The notes: a model not told the origin generated them from the letters alone. Positions 34,839 to 47,200 are shown, counted from the stretch's first letter. The stretch: 64,000 bases of DNA from Psococerastis gibbosa (GCA_963971405.1 OZ020486.1:24079419-24143418); one strand, 5' to 3'. Made by a program: numbers and translations.

Positions 34839-35217
34839 CAGCCCGATCATGGCAATATGGGATTATTATAATACCGGGGCTTATTCCATTGTTTTAAACA
34901 AATGAGTGCAAAATGCGCGGGAAATTCAAATTGATAAATTAATATTTTTGGTGAGTTTTTAATTTTTTCTACCTCAGATGTTACCACATTAATTAAAATT
35001 CTTATTATATTTTAAAATTCTACCTGTACAATTTAATGTTCATTAGTATTTCCTTCAATGATTATTGTATTAAGTAATGCAACCATTTTCTTGTATTTTA
35101 GTAATATATAAATTAGAATTTCCCGTGTATATTTTAACGCCGGCACGTGACGCCTTATGCGGTATTAAAAAATAAACCCCGGTTTTATAATAATCCCAAA
35201 TCGCCATTATCGGGCTA
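34839..35217. mobile_element. CAGCCTGATC-family MITE, copy G3
   Basis: A 379-bp foldback. The left arm is CAGCCCGATCATGGCAATAT, then 'gggattattataatacc'. The right arm is the complement of the same sequence with small differences. The flanks are TAG and CAG, so a 3-bp duplication is only approximate. The interior is homologous to G2 in reverse. Confidence 0.85.
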
Positions 35218-35937
35218 CAGGTGAAGGTGACAATTTGTCCTTTTCTGTCGAGTCTCGAATTTATTTAAAAGTATAGACACAGTGCATGTCAAAAAGGCTA
35301 ACTACTACATTTACCACATTATGAAAAAAAATATGTTGCTTCAACCCACCGGAGGCTTGTAGAGCTTTATCTCATTTTCTTTTGAAGTGCCCATGCCTAC
35401 CCTACCTCTTGAAAAGCAGTACGCGACTATACGCCATGTTAAAGAAAACTATACAAGATAACTCAGACAAAACTTGAGAGCTTATGAACAGTAAACAGCG
35501 AAACAGCCCCAGGTGAAATTTGAGGTCCATTTTGGGGAAAGCGGAAAAATGAACAGGCCAGTGGAAAGCATACAGAGGGAACACCCACCGGGATGAAGGG
35601 GAAGTAACTTTCATCCCAGTGCAGTGTAGCACTTCTCCGCTAGATGGCTCATCGATCAAGTCCTTTCAAGTGATAATAATTTGATCATGTATTTAAGAGC
35701 AAATTGGACATCCCCACTACACGTGTATTGTACATTTGAATTTCTAATGAAATTTCGATCATAGTGCCGCATTAAGTAGAAGAAACGGATTGGTTACACA
35801 CTGTTTGTTAGGGGCCATTCTTTACTTATTGCAGCAAACCTTCCAATTTTATGTTTTGTTCTACAGTGCTGTAAAACAGTTCCCAAGTGTCACACAGAAT
35901 TAATAATAATAATTTTATATTTTCTTGAAGTAAATCT
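35218..35937. other. No recognisable feature
   Basis: AT-rich DNA with one 85-codon minus-strand frame (35402-35659) of no recognisable family. Confidence 0.35.
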
Positions 35938-36066
35938 TCTTCTTCAAGTTACAGGATGGCTGGTTGGCAGCAACATGTGGCATCGATGCCTCCACTCCCC
36001 TCGATCCCCTCTAGCTCCACGCTTGTATTGGTCCCTACATCCTCAATCACTTGCTGCAGATATTGA
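35938..36066 (-). mobile_element. LINE B fragment, copy 2
   Basis: Matches the 3' end of copy 1 (TTCTTCTTCAAGTTACAG, GGCTGGTTGGCAGCAACATG, CCTCCACTCCCCTCGATCC) with small deletions. Only about 130 bp remain. Confidence 0.8.
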
Positions 36067-37665
36067 TATTTTTTTACATTACGCAGGTCAGCAGTAGCCA
36101 CAACAGCTACATATCCTTTTAATATAATTAAAGCACTAACAATTGCGATATTGTGTGAGCCTAAAAGGTTTGTGGCTCAGTTACGAAGCTGAGCCTTATT
36201 TAACTCATAAATGGTTGATGAATAAAGATACGTAAAAGAATTTTAAATACGGCAAATCATACAACTGTATATTGAACCTGATTTTAAAATTCGGACTTGT
36301 GTTTTGAGATGCACTCCACCCAGACCAGTAACCAGGGCGGTGTGGGGCTTTGCAGTAGATAGAAATGAACTTGACAATACATACTATGGGAAGCGCAGCC
36401 CCCCTCCCCCAAATAAAATCAAAGTCTGACTCCACCCTCATTGGAAAAGCCCGTTAAAGCAGCACAAGCAGTAAAAATCAGTAAATTCTGTGATTTTACC
36501 TGATAAACGCGGGGACATCACAATTACAATAGAAACAGTTCCACTCCACTTACCTGCAACAAAAATTAAATAACTGGAGGTTACATTATTATGGCCGGCA
36601 AAAAGTATTTTCCAATAACATTAGGAATAATACTAAGAGAAAAAATGCAATAGACAACTCATACAATGTTGAAACATTTTGTCGCGCGGGCATAAACGAG
36701 ATTTTAATAAGAAAAGCAAATCCGACACTCTGGGAGACCCACGCTACTCGTTTGCTTTTTGTACAAAGTCGAATTTCACAGGAAATATTCATTGTACAGC
36801 TTTTGATTTTTTTTTTTTTTTTTTTTGAAAGACTGCGTTAGGTTGGCATAGGAATAGAACAACAAAAAGTCAAGATTTATTTATTTATTAACAATGAATA
36901 CTCCTGGGTGAAATTCGACATTACAAAAAACAAGTCCGATATGGCTGATCTAGTATTTATTATAGCTACAAGAATTCAAGAACTAATGCATCGTGCATTT
37001 GCTCCAAACTAAAAAAGAAATGCGAATAAATACTAACATCAAAAACTATAAAACTGGAATAGGTGGTATTCCAAATTAGAAAATTGTTAGAAACATTAAG
37101 CAGGAACTGAAGAAAAACTAAACGTATAAAATTTGTGGACGTGGTTGCCAGTGAAATCAAAAAGCAATTCTAGTTTTACGTCAGAGTTTCATTTTATCGT
37201 CCGTGTACTCTTTATGTCCTTTGCTGCCATTCCGGAAATCTCTTCTCAGAATAAAGCCGATTGCTTGAATCCCATTATCTAAATGTATTATGGATATATA
37301 TGCTTGTTCTCATTTCAATGACAGAGGAGAAAATACACCGAGTATTCACAATCCAATTTCGGTTTTGAGCATACAATTAGTAGGAGTAAGGCCCAAAATT
37401 CGCGAAATGGAAAATAAAAACATTTTTTTCTTTTCTTCCGTAAATACAAATATACAACACTACGAATATTTTAAAGCCACGAGGTGGCCTATATAGACTT
37501 TGTGAAAAATATCAACAATCCTACTAAAATTACGACATCTTATAGTTTTCAAAAACTTAAGTAATGGTTTACATACTCAGGGGAAATCAAGGCGTAAAAA
37601 ATGCTAGGTACATTCCACCACAGAAAAAGACGATCTATGGTAATTTGCATGTGCTTCCAGTAAAC
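36067..37665. other. Mostly featureless, with a poly-T run and a SINE tail
   Basis: A C/G-rich patch at 36300-36430 (CCCCCCTCCCCCAAATAAAA) recalls family H but lacks clear ends. A T-run of about 20 lies at 36806-36826, just before the SINE tail fragment. Confidence 0.35.
36832..36890 (+). mobile_element. SINE 3' tail fragment
   Basis: Reads TTAGGTTGGCATAGGAATAG, then AACAACAAAAAGTCAAGA and a TTATTTATTTATT run, matching only the last 55-60 bases of the main SINE. It is a strongly 5'-truncated insertion. Confidence 0.75.
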
Positions 37666-37999
37666 GCAATTCAGCAGTCCTTTCATAACCCTAATGCAAC
37701 GTACTAACGGATAGAGAAGGCAATTCAGCAGTTTTTAAAAAACCCTAATGCAACGTACTAACTAATAGAGAACGCAATTCAGCAGTCCTTTCATAACTCT
37801 AATGCAACGTACTAACGGATAGAGAACGCAATTCAGCAGTCCTTTCATAACCCTAATGCAACGTACTAACGGATAGAGAACGCAATTCAGCAGTCCTTTC
37901 ATAACCCTAATGCAACGTACTAACGGATAGAGAAGGCAATTCAGCAGTCCTTTCATAGCCCTAATGCAACGTACTAACTGATAGAGAACGCAATTCAGC
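37666..37999. repeat. Tandem array, 54-bp unit, about 6.2 copies
   Basis: GCAATTCAGCAGTCCTTTCA starts at 37666 and again every 54 bases at 37720, 37774, 37828, 37882, 37936 and 37990. Copy 2 differs most (a T/A-rich change after CAGCAG). Because 54 is divisible by three, the minus strand stays open through 18-residue repeats (such as VRCIRVMKGLLNCVLYPL), which is a by-product. The last partial unit runs straight into the truncated start of repeat S copy 4. It is not CRISPR-like: there are no unique spacers. Confidence 0.95.
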
Positions 38000-38700
38000 A
38001 AACTACTCGGTCGATTTTGGTGAAATTCGGCATGTAGGTTCACAAAACTCATACCTCGGGGCTATTTTTTTATTTTTTTATTTGGGGCTAACTCAATTTG
38101 GGGGGGGTTTTATTCTCAAAAAAACTCCAAAAAAACGTCTAAAAAAATTATTTCCCAAAAACGGCTCCAACGAATTTCTTTTAAATTCACATATATTGTT
38201 ATTTGTTACTAATGTTGATAAAATGCGGGGGTCGCTTGCCCCTTGATAGTTTGCTTCTGGGGGTAAAAAAATAAAAATAACTAAATTTTAATGAAAAATG
38301 ACTAAAAAATAATTTTTCTGTGAAACCTTTCCATCGATGGTTTCTACTTTCAGGCATGTTTTAGGTGTTAAATGGAGTAACGAAACCGGACAGGTTGCTT
38401 TCCCAAAAAACTATTTGGTTTTGTGCAAAAAATTATTTTTTGAAAAAATGATAGAAAATTCACGGTCAAATGCATTGCGTGCCCTGCCATTATTGCTGTG
38501 TGGTAATTTGTTGGTCTGACCTATTTAGAATTTACCTCACCTCCAGTGACGTCAGGTGGACACCCCCCCCCCCCCCCCCCCCGAGATGCCCGAAATTTAA
38601 CTATAGGAAATTTATTTACCATGAAATTACTCATTTTCTCTAGCTACTACTTGATAAATTGGAAAGCATGTTCGAGTAAACTCGGACCGGTTCTTATTTT
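37995..38700 (+). repeat. Repeat family S, copy 4
   Basis: Matches S copy 2 from 'actactcggtcgatttt' to 'gagtaaactcggaccggttc', including the poly-G box (AACTCAATTTGGGGGGG) and the block ending 'gaaacctttccatcgatgg'. It holds a run of about 20 C near 38562-38582 where copy 2 has a shorter C-rich stretch, and it lacks the MITE that splits copy 2. The extra TTATTTGGGG segment near 38070 is a local expansion. Confidence 0.85.
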
Positions 38701-39261
38701 ATTGGATAGATAAGTCAGCTCACAATAAAAGTTGGCTAATTTGATGGGAGTGGGAATATAAATGTCATGCCTGTCGTTGTCTTTAAAACTTTAAAGGCTG
38801 ACCAAAACGGGTTCTGAAGAGCTGAAACTTGTTAAAGGAAGCGAACTGTTCTGCAACCTCACTTGATTACATGAACGGATCAATAGGCTCTGACCTACCC
38901 TCTGGCTGATTCTCGCAGTCCCTATGGGGGAGGGGGAATTATCGCCACGCTCCTCAGATTCAAAACTCGGTGAACCATAACGTTCCACGCCAGCAGAATA
39001 TGTTATGGAAAGAAAGGAGTTACTTGAGGGGAAAAAATCTTTAAACAACATCAAAGAACTTGATTTTTAACATTCATCTGCAATTAATGTAAAGTAAGAT
39101 AAATAGCCAAAACAGCCTCTGGAAACAGCTTCTTGAAGCCGGTTATAATGAATATTTTTCCGTACTATCTCTGAGGGGAAAAATAGGCCAATGGAGCCTT
39201 TTGCTTTTAGTGGAACTGATTTGATCACTTGACCAAAATGGGCGTTGTGCAGGTTTAAACG
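38701..39261. other. No recognisable feature
   Basis: Short open frames only, on both strands, without recognised similarity. Confidence 0.35.
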
Positions 39262-39410
39262 ACTTCGTTGGCAAGGTGGTAGCATGCTTGTACTTGTGCG
39301 AGTCTCTACACACCTTGCGGTCGGAGACGTGTTGTAACTCGACACAAGTACCTATTAGGTGACTTGCTGAGGCGATTGAAGAGGTTAATCGGCTACATTC
39401 ATTAAATTTT
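39262..39410 (+). repeat. Repeat family T, copy 1
   Basis: Reads CTTCGTTGGCAAGGTGGTAG, then 'cttgtgcgagtctctacaca', 'ggtcggagacgtgttgtaac' and 'gctacattcattaaattt'. The start resembles a box A (TGGCAAGGTGG) and GGTCGGAGACG is a poor box B, so a decayed tRNA-like SINE is possible. Confidence 0.7.
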
Positions 39411-40152
39411 TTGTACACGATTCAACCTATTTTCAAAGTATAAGTAAAGTTAAGTAAGTAAAATCGGTTTCCAACATACGAACAAGTCAACGAAACACGT
39501 TAAACAATAATCAATTCAAAAGTTACTGATGCACATAGGACGGAAATTTATAGAAGACGCACTAAGGCACGACTAGGCCAATATACACGACAACAACTAA
39601 AAAACTAGACCAGCCACTTTAAACGTACGTGGGTTAATTGTAAGAGTAGGCTGAAAGGCCCAAAATTCGCCCATATGGAAAATAATGACAATTTTCTTTC
39701 TTTTTGTTACGTTTACTTAATTATGAATGATCTATTCCCCACACGAACACTTGGTGTCCACAGTTGGGCGGCGGATCCAATGACAAACTTTATAAAATTT
39801 TAGGATACGGTACTGTAGAACCTCTGTAAATTATGCTATGCTACTGTGAATAAAATAATTGATTTGAAGCATTTACTGCCCTAGCAATTAATCTGCAAAT
39901 ATACAATACACCAGTATATCACAATAAGTTGGCTGAAAGATTCTAACATATAAGAACTACATCCAAGAACAACCTAAAAAAACAAAATAATCAATTTTTC
40001 CCTAATGCAAAACAGCGGATAAAGTATTTTTAGTCCGGTTGGAAAAAGAGAAGTGACGTAATTTGCATCCACCGCTGGCGTCATAGTATTGTATAATCCC
40101 TTTTACAATTTTTATACCGCTCTTTTTATTTTTCTCATTTCCGAATTTTTAG
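39411..40152. other. No recognisable feature upstream of the exon candidate
   Basis: AT-rich sequence. If the exon candidate at 40153 is real, this is the 3' part of its intron. No upstream exon could be found in it. Confidence 0.35.
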
Positions 40153-40316
40153 GTATTGCAACGGAATTAACTCACCCAATAGAGGAAATGATTTCTTATT
40201 GCGACAGGCGGAGTAATCTCCAGAGAGAAAAAGAACAGATTAACAGCAGACGCAGACAGGCAGACTCCTTATTATTTGAAGAAAATCAACGAGCTCTAAA
40301 CGCATTAGTCGAATGA
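40153..40316 (+). CDS. Candidate terminal coding exon, function unknown
   Basis: A strong pyrimidine-rich tract (40110-40150, 'ctctttttatttttctcatt') ends in TTTTTAG, an acceptor-like site. After it the frame stays open for 54 codons to a TGA at 40314-40316. The encoded end is hydrophilic and probably helical, rich in Glu, Arg and Gln: REKEQINSRRRQADSLLFEE, then LNALVE before the stop. The frame has no ATG at its start, which fits an internal splice better than a separate small gene. An AATAAA lies downstream near 40620. Homology is not recognised and no donor partner was found, so chance remains possible. Confidence 0.35.
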
Positions 40317-42130
40317 TTGTGATCGGCAGTATAGTCCAGTAGGCATAGCACCAACGTAAAAGAATTACTTTTCGGGAAAATTATTTAAACCATGTAATTA
40401 TGGTATGATAAAACTAACCCACTCCAAAGCAAAGGACATTCAATTGTTTTGTCATGTTGGTACCAACAGAGCCAAGAATTTCAGTTAGTAAATTTTAATT
40501 AATTTGAGTTTATAATGTGATAATGTACACTTATTCCCGGATAAGTTATTATTCTACGATTGTGCTACAACTGCAGGTCTAGCCTTCTAGGATATTGTAC
40601 GAAGAGTTTTATACTTATCAATAAACTATGATTTTTTTTATTTTATGCAAGCAACTTATAAAACCGACAGTGCTTATCGTGTAATTATTATATTATATTA
40701 TATTCCAACAGCAATAACAATTCAATACTATGGTAGTGCATGTACCGCAAGGCGTGTGCGGTTTGACATGTTGGTTACCTATCTAAATAAATAAAAACAA
40801 AAACACACAATGTAGACAAAGACTTTTAAATCGGAGGAGGGGGGGGGGAATCGTAGGGGGAATTAAAACTTATAAGAGAGTATGTAGTAAGTGGTTAATC
40901 AATTCATCACTTGTGTTCGCAACCATTTGTCTAAATCTTTTTCGAATATTGCTAAATTTTTTGCTGTTTTAATATCTAGGGGAAGTTTGTAATAGTAACA
41001 TCCTAAGCACTAGTGGATGTGGACTAGTAATGAACGAGGGCTGTGACTTAAGCTATATTCCCACGGCGCAGGGCTCGCCGGATCTTGTCCCGAACCTCGC
41101 GCCATTGGTGTTCTGTACAGGCTTGCCTTGGCTTGTCAATAAGTCACGCCTTGTCATTCCTACGGCGCAGAAAGGCTTGTGACCTGGCAAACCGCGAACG
41201 TTCACGAATTTATGGAAAACATCGTTTATCTACTAAAGACTAACCGACAAATTAGGAAAACGAACGAACCTATGCGCGCCCCACAAGCATGCTCGCCGCA
41301 GTACAAACTTTCGTGTTGCGCAAGATGAGTTGCGAAAGGGACCCATTGCGATGTGCGACGGAACATGAAACGAGACAGTCATAATAAAAAAGTGCCGGAC
41401 TCGAAACGTAACTTGGGTGCTAGAATCCCTATAACGCGGGTCAGCGGGCTCAGCCTCTCCCACTAGGCATTCATTAGTCGTCAGTAACCAGTGAAACCAT
41501 GTGCTCAACAGGATTTTGCGTTCATCTCCCAATGGAGACTGGTTAATTTTAAATGGCGTATGGTAGTATAACTTTCGGCCTCACACAGCTTGAAATTCTT
41601 CACATTGTGTAGGTACTATAATCTCATTTTCACGTATATTTTTGATTTTTGGGAGATAAATCTTAAAGGATCGATATCAGCAGAAAAAAAAATTGTATTT
41701 AAAATAAGGATTTTTAATGGGTTAAATAGAATAATTCTTTTGACCTGATTCAATGTTAGGATCTGAACTTGAATGTACCTAACATACTCAGAAAAAAAAA
41801 AGAAACAAAGAATAATTCTTTAAATGTAATGAATAGGTACTCTGTTTCTGTTATACCTCTTTTATTTGTATTCCTCGAGCAACTTTAAATTAATGATTTC
41901 CATTGTATAAACTTGTTATTTTACTCAGTTTGATTTAAAAAACACTGAAGTAACTTTTATTAATATTAAAGGTGGCTCCTATGGCCGCTTGAAAAGTTTC
42001 TCTGTAAGGTTTACATAGGGTATCACCATTCCATTGGAACATGGCCGTATAATACAGCCTATATTCCTTACCTTTCAAGCGATCGCGGGACCAGCCTTAT
42101 GATGGGTAATATCTTGGTAATCGTGATTTG
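40317..42130. other. No supported gene
   Basis: Includes a GC-richer patch at 41055-41480 with a 99-codon minus-strand frame (41233-41532). TATTCCCACGGCGCAG near 41055 and CATTCCTACGGCGCAG near 41155 are similar in direct orientation about 100 bp apart. They may be element ends, but no inverted partner was found. Confidence 0.3.
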
Positions 42131-42260
42131 TCAGAACATGTAGAGTAGTGGTACGGACCCTTACTTTCACCCGAAAGGTGGCTGGTTCTAATCCCACGCT
42201 TGCTACATTTTCTGGCCAAGAATAGGAGATGGGGCCTCATAGGCCTAACTTTATTTATTT
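42131..42260 (+). mobile_element. tRNA-derived SINE, copy 6 (internally deleted)
   Basis: The complete head (CAGAACATGTAGAGTAGTGG) and a mutated box B (GGTTCTAATCC) are followed by TGCTACATTTTCTGGCCA. The body then jumps to a short GGCCTAACTTTATTTATTT end, so most of the middle and tail is missing or changed. Confidence 0.8.
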
Positions 42261-43740
42261 GTAATTCATTAATTTTACAATGGAAATTAGGCAACAACAT
42301 GTATTAATATAATATACAGTATACTTCATGTCTATGAATCCGATCCACCCCCCCCCCCTCCCCAAGTAGAACAGAAGACCAAAGAAGAAACCCTTGAGTA
42401 TTGATCGGGAATTACCCCACGAACAACTTTTTCGGCAGAGAAATTTGGTCGTGTGCCAACGCTGTGGGCTGCGTCCCTCTCACCCATACTAATATTTACA
42501 TGATTTATTGTGTCATTTAGCTACTGATGAATGACTGCCGGCATACGTCACTCAAAGATGTTCCGAGATTGAAGCATTCCTGGCTCCAATGCTCAATCAT
42601 CCCCCTCGTAAATCTCCATGGCTCAGCGATTCCCGTGGACGCTCCTTTCCACCAATTTCGAATAGTTTACCATCAAAATAAGCGTTTCTTATGGAGGTAG
42701 AATCCTGTGGATGGACCAACTGGTTTCTTTTTGAGACATTGGAGACTTGTGTAGATTTTTGAAGAATAATTGCTGGATCCATTCAAAACGGTGAGCGAAA
42801 CCGCTTGTTTTACAAATAAGTTATTTAAAAACATATTTTGATACATCTGATAATATGTGGCCGCCACTAACACCGATTGGCCATATGCCCATATATCATG
42901 CATCAAAATGCCGAGAAATATTTCTTCCAATGGCTATGATATTTTTCATAACTCTACGATGAATATTTACTATGAGTTTGACTTTGTTCAAAAAAAGAGT
43001 GGCCTTGGTGTCCCGGGGAAAGGTAATAACTTATGGACATAGGCGTCTCTAGCCCGATCTAGTATACCTATATAATGTAGATATCTGTTTCTCGCAATCT
43101 CCAGTTACAGTTTGATGGGTTCCCTAGCAGGTCCGATTGGGTCTTAACAATTTTTAAGAGCCACAAGGATACAATGGGTAAAAATGGTCAAAGTAGGTCG
43201 AATGGCCCAAAATTCACCCAATGTGAAAATAACGACAATCATTTTCCTTCTTTCTTTCCAACTTTAAATTAATTACTCTCAATGAAGTTAAATGTTCAAA
43301 TACTAAAAGCGCAGTTTTGGAAAATGAAAAAATCTGACAATAAAGCGTGGGTTTCAAGGTATAGAGGGAATTTCTAAATCAACCCACATGGATTGTGAAT
43401 TCTCATAACCACCCCCTCCACGTCCCACATCAATGCGCATACAATGAAAAGACACAATAGATAGGAGCGGAATATTGAATGATAATTGGGGCTCAGTGAG
43501 CTTTGACTCCATGACTCTAATAAATGCAAAATGGGAAGTGCATTTTCAGTGGAGACGGGGTAAATAATTATTACGTAGTGTAGGACGAGAATAGGCTCTG
43601 ATTGAACGGACATTGTTCAAAATTTCCTACCCCTGTATTGTCGAAGATTTCAGAAAAAAATAATATGTATTATTACGATTACCGCAAACAACGTTATATA
43701 AGAGTATAAACTGTTTAGAGATTGATATGATTGTGAATGT
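42261..43740. other. No recognisable feature
   Basis: AT-rich with a C-run near 42349-42358. Several short frames, none recognised. Confidence 0.4.
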
Positions 43741-44430
43741 AATAAAGGGTTTTAAATAATGTAGAATGACAATACAATTGGGTGTAAGCATGTCTGTCGC
43801 AATGTTGAATGCTGAGTCGCTTGTAAGCATATATAAGCACGTGACTGTAATGAAGGTTTTTAAACATTGTAGAATGACAATACAATTGGGTATAAGCATG
43901 TCTGTCACAATGATGAATGCTGAGTCACTTGTAAGCATATACAGTATACGCACGTGACTGTAATGAAGGTTTTTAAACATTGTAGAATGACAATACAATT
44001 GGATATAAGCATGTCTGTCACAATGTTGAATGCTGAGTCACTTGTAAGCATATATAAACACGTGACTGTAAAGCAGGTTTTTAAATATTGTAGAATGACA
44101 ATACAATTGGGTGTAAGCATGTCTGTCATATTGTTGAATGTTGAGTCGCTTGTAAGCATCTATATGCACGTGACTGTAATGAAGGTTATTAAACATTGTA
44201 GAATGACAATACAATTGGATATAAGCATGTCTGTCACAATGTTGAATGCTGAGTCACTTGTAAGCATATATAAACACGTGACTGTAAAGCAGGTTTTTAA
44301 ATATTGTAGAATGACAATACAATTGGGTGTAAGCATGTCTGTCATATTGTTGAATGTTGAGTCGCTTGTAAGCATATATACGCACGTGACTGTAGATATT
44401 GTCGAATGATAATACAATTGGGCGTAAGCA
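43741..44430. repeat. Minisatellite, 108-bp unit, about 6.3 copies, one CACGTG per unit
   Basis: GTAGAATGACAATACAATTG starts at 43761, 43869, 43982, 44090, 44198 and 44306, with a variant at 44401. The step is 108 except for one of 113 (a small insertion) and a shortened last one. Units 3-4 and 5-6 are nearly the same pair, showing a later duplication of a 216-bp dimer. Every full unit contains CACGTG (43838, 43951, 44059, 44167, 44275, 44383) right after a TATATA-like stretch. As 108 is divisible by three, long repetitive frames stay open on both strands and should not be taken for genes. Confidence 0.95.
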
Positions 44431-45965
44431 TGCTCGGTGTCCAGAAACTTTTATTATTATTACGGAACAAAATTTAAACATAAACTAACACGAACTTCAT
44501 TCGAACTTGCAGTATCGTATATGCATGTGCAACGTAATTATAATTCATTGCGACACTGTACGGAACAATAATTTACAACACAAGAGAAGCAGTAACATAG
44601 GTCAATGCAGTGATATTTGTCTTGCTAACGGGAACCTTGGCTGAATGCCAAATAGTGTTACTCCAAAATTGCTGCATTATAAAATAAAGTCAGCCAGTCT
44701 CCCTCCAGTATCCCCTTATGTTTTAAATCTTCTTTTTTTAAGCAACCTAGGCTAGAATGGTTTTTGCTGTAACGTATGTTATTTTACAATTAATAAATTA
44801 GTTTTCGGGGCTTTCGAGAAGATTTATTAAGAGGGAAGAAATTATCGAAATTATCTCTTATACTATACAATTACTGAGTCAATCGTTCATTGAAAAATAT
44901 TTCATCACATTTTTCAATTAATTTTAAAACAATTTAAAGATGCTTCCATAAGTGTTAGCAGAATTATTAATAACATTTTCGTGTAATTCCTACCAGAAAC
45001 CAGTAAACCATAGCGATCTTAGTTTTGGAAATTTTTTTCATTCATCATTCAACCATGCTATATACACAAGTATATACCGTATATTGTATTAGCAAGAAGA
45101 TAATGTAAGTTGACGAAGACAAAGCGCAGAGCAGGTCAAGCTTGCTGAGCAAGCTGGGGCTGAGGCCAAGTGATCAGTCAAGTTACAGGAAAACGAAATT
45201 ATGGGTCAAAGGTAGCCTATGTTGAAGCTAGGATGAAGGAAAATTCTTCAAACATTCTCGTAAACTACGATATCGTGTCGAAGAATTTCTGCGCCATTTA
45301 GGTCCATTGAAGTTGGTCTAGATTGGACCTGACAACCGTTGCTACAATAGAACTATGGGATTGATTCACATTTCATTCAAGTATTAGTGAAGTGTGATAA
45401 TGAATGATAGGTTGTTTTTTCTTATTATTTTTCAGGAAAAAACTCTATGATACTTTATGAGAAAAAAATTGCAAAGCAAAATAGGTAAGTTGGTAGAGTA
45501 GCGCTTTGGGGCTAATGCGCGCGTAGCATAAACACGTTTTTCATTTCATTTCAAATCATATTATTTTATGTGGAAGCTTGCTCGGGCAAACGTACCATAA
45601 TGCAAACAGAATATTTTATAGCGACGAGACACTGTGTTATCATGGTAATTATCTTATTATGAGCAAGTCGTCTTATCCCCACATTACTACCTATCTACTA
45701 TATAATTGCCCTTCAACAGATAATTTCATTCGGCTTTAAGCCATCCCTCCCAAAGAGAAACTATGCGTTGTGGTAGGGTATATTAAACAAAAGAAAGGGT
45801 GCATAGTAAGACACACGATAGATGTGATACTTTTGTGCGGCAGTGGTACATTTTAATTATTCATCAATCACTTTTGAATCGCAACCACCGACAGTAAGAA
45901 AAAAAGAAAGAAAGTGAGAAGAGCGTATGCCTCACTCTTCTCCCATACCCGAAAGCCAGCGAGTC
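44431..45965. other. No recognisable feature
   Basis: AT-rich unique DNA. A box-A-like TTGGTAGAGTAGC near 45490 has no box B partner. Confidence 0.4.
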
Positions 45966-46168
45966 AGGACATGTAGAGTAGTGGTACAGACTTCGAATTG
46001 CTTCCGAAAGGTTGTTAGCTCGAGTCCCACACTTGCTACATTTTATGGCCACGCTTCGGAGGGCATGTAATCCCGGGCTCTCCTAGTTGAGTGTAGGAGA
46101 GGGCTTTATAGCCCTAACGTTGCTAGGTTGGCTTAGTAATAGAACAAAAATATATATTTATTTATTTA
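45966..46168 (+). mobile_element. tRNA-derived SINE, copy 7
   Basis: Full head (AGGACATGTAGAGTAGTGGT), box B GCTCGAGTCCC, body with a deletion of the AAAGCAGGCGG block, CTTTATAGCCCTAACG, and the complete tail GGTTGGCTTAGTAATAGAAC with a T/A-rich end. Confidence 0.92.
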
Positions 46169-47065
46169 CTATAGACACCTAGCAGACAACCGCAACACTA
46201 TGTTGCATCCCGACAAACAATATAGTGGCGCTGCTTCTCGTCACACAGAAAGGTTACGGATTAGAATGTCAAAGCCCTCACCAACAATTAAATAAATAAT
46301 AATAATTACAAATAAGTTAACACAATTAAATTTAAATTTAATGGGGCATTTTAAAAACGTCGTGTTACATCACGGCAATTGAATGAAAAGTGCTTTTATA
46401 TTTAAGCCTGTCACAAACAAAACCAAATCGACAACTGATCGAGAACGTCATAAAATGAGAAAAAGAAAGTATACTTGTATTCTATTTACTTGGTTTGTTC
46501 AATTGTCGTCACAGTTTCCTTAACGTCTCAGCATTGGTTCCAAGGGCGTCTTTTATTTCAGTTCAAGATGTCTCGAAGAAATATTTCGACATTTCCCAGT
46601 AACAATAACAGATATATATATATAACCTAAGATGCTTGAAGAGATTCTTTACTTTTGTTTGATAAAATCGCTACTGAGCATTGGACACTCGGTCTCAGTG
46701 AGGGAGCCAACTTTTTTTTTATTGATTTTTCAAGAAATGATCCGAAAAGATTTAACTCTTAAAAATCAGGAATAATAGCACTCTCACACTATACATGCTG
46801 CATAACACGAACTCACACACCAACATCGTGTTGCAAACGGGCAAAGGCAAACTGATTTAGACGGTCCCTGGGCAACATCGATGTCCAGTGCGCTCCTGAT
46901 AGCAGCTTGCCATTACGCTAGCTCATAAATCTCACAATACACCAACAAACCACTAAGATCTCGGTGGACGTACAAACAAGCCCAAGCTTGAAGTCGTCCT
47001 TAAAAATAACTATTTAAAAATCTTAATAATTTGTAACTTTATGATAATTTATTTTAAAGTAGTAC
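46169..47065. other. No recognisable feature
   Basis: AT-rich sequence with a short TA run near 46612-46623. No repeat match. Confidence 0.4.
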
Positions 47066-47200
47066 CGGGTAAGCAAGTTTTGGAAAGACAAATAATTACG
47101 AGGATCTATGGACCCCTATGCGAAGACGGAGAGTGACGTATAAAAACAACGCTGAAATAAACGATATACCCAACGGAGAAGACATGGTCCGGTTTCGCGC
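47066..47200 (+). mobile_element. LINE A fragment, copy 2 (plus strand)
   Basis: Encodes, with breaks, the segment equivalent to LERKIIRRIYGPL through NNAEI and NGED in LINE A copy 1 (here LERQIITRIYGPL, then after a frameshift NNAEINDIPNGEDMVRF). It lacks both the earlier part and the 3' end, so it is an internal fragment, not a simple 5' truncation. Confidence 0.75.

Noticed and set aside
37666..38052. 54-bp array as CRISPR or as a gene for an 18-residue repeat protein
   Set aside because: Units are contiguous with no spacers, and the open frame follows from the unit length being a multiple of three. It has no start context.
41055..41170. Pair of ACGGCGCAG blocks as element ends
   Set aside because: They are in direct, not inverted, orientation, and no target duplication or second copy was found.
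43627..44417. Repeat proteins on both strands of the 108-bp minisatellite
   Set aside because: Frames are open on both strands because 108 is divisible by three. No start context or domain is seen.
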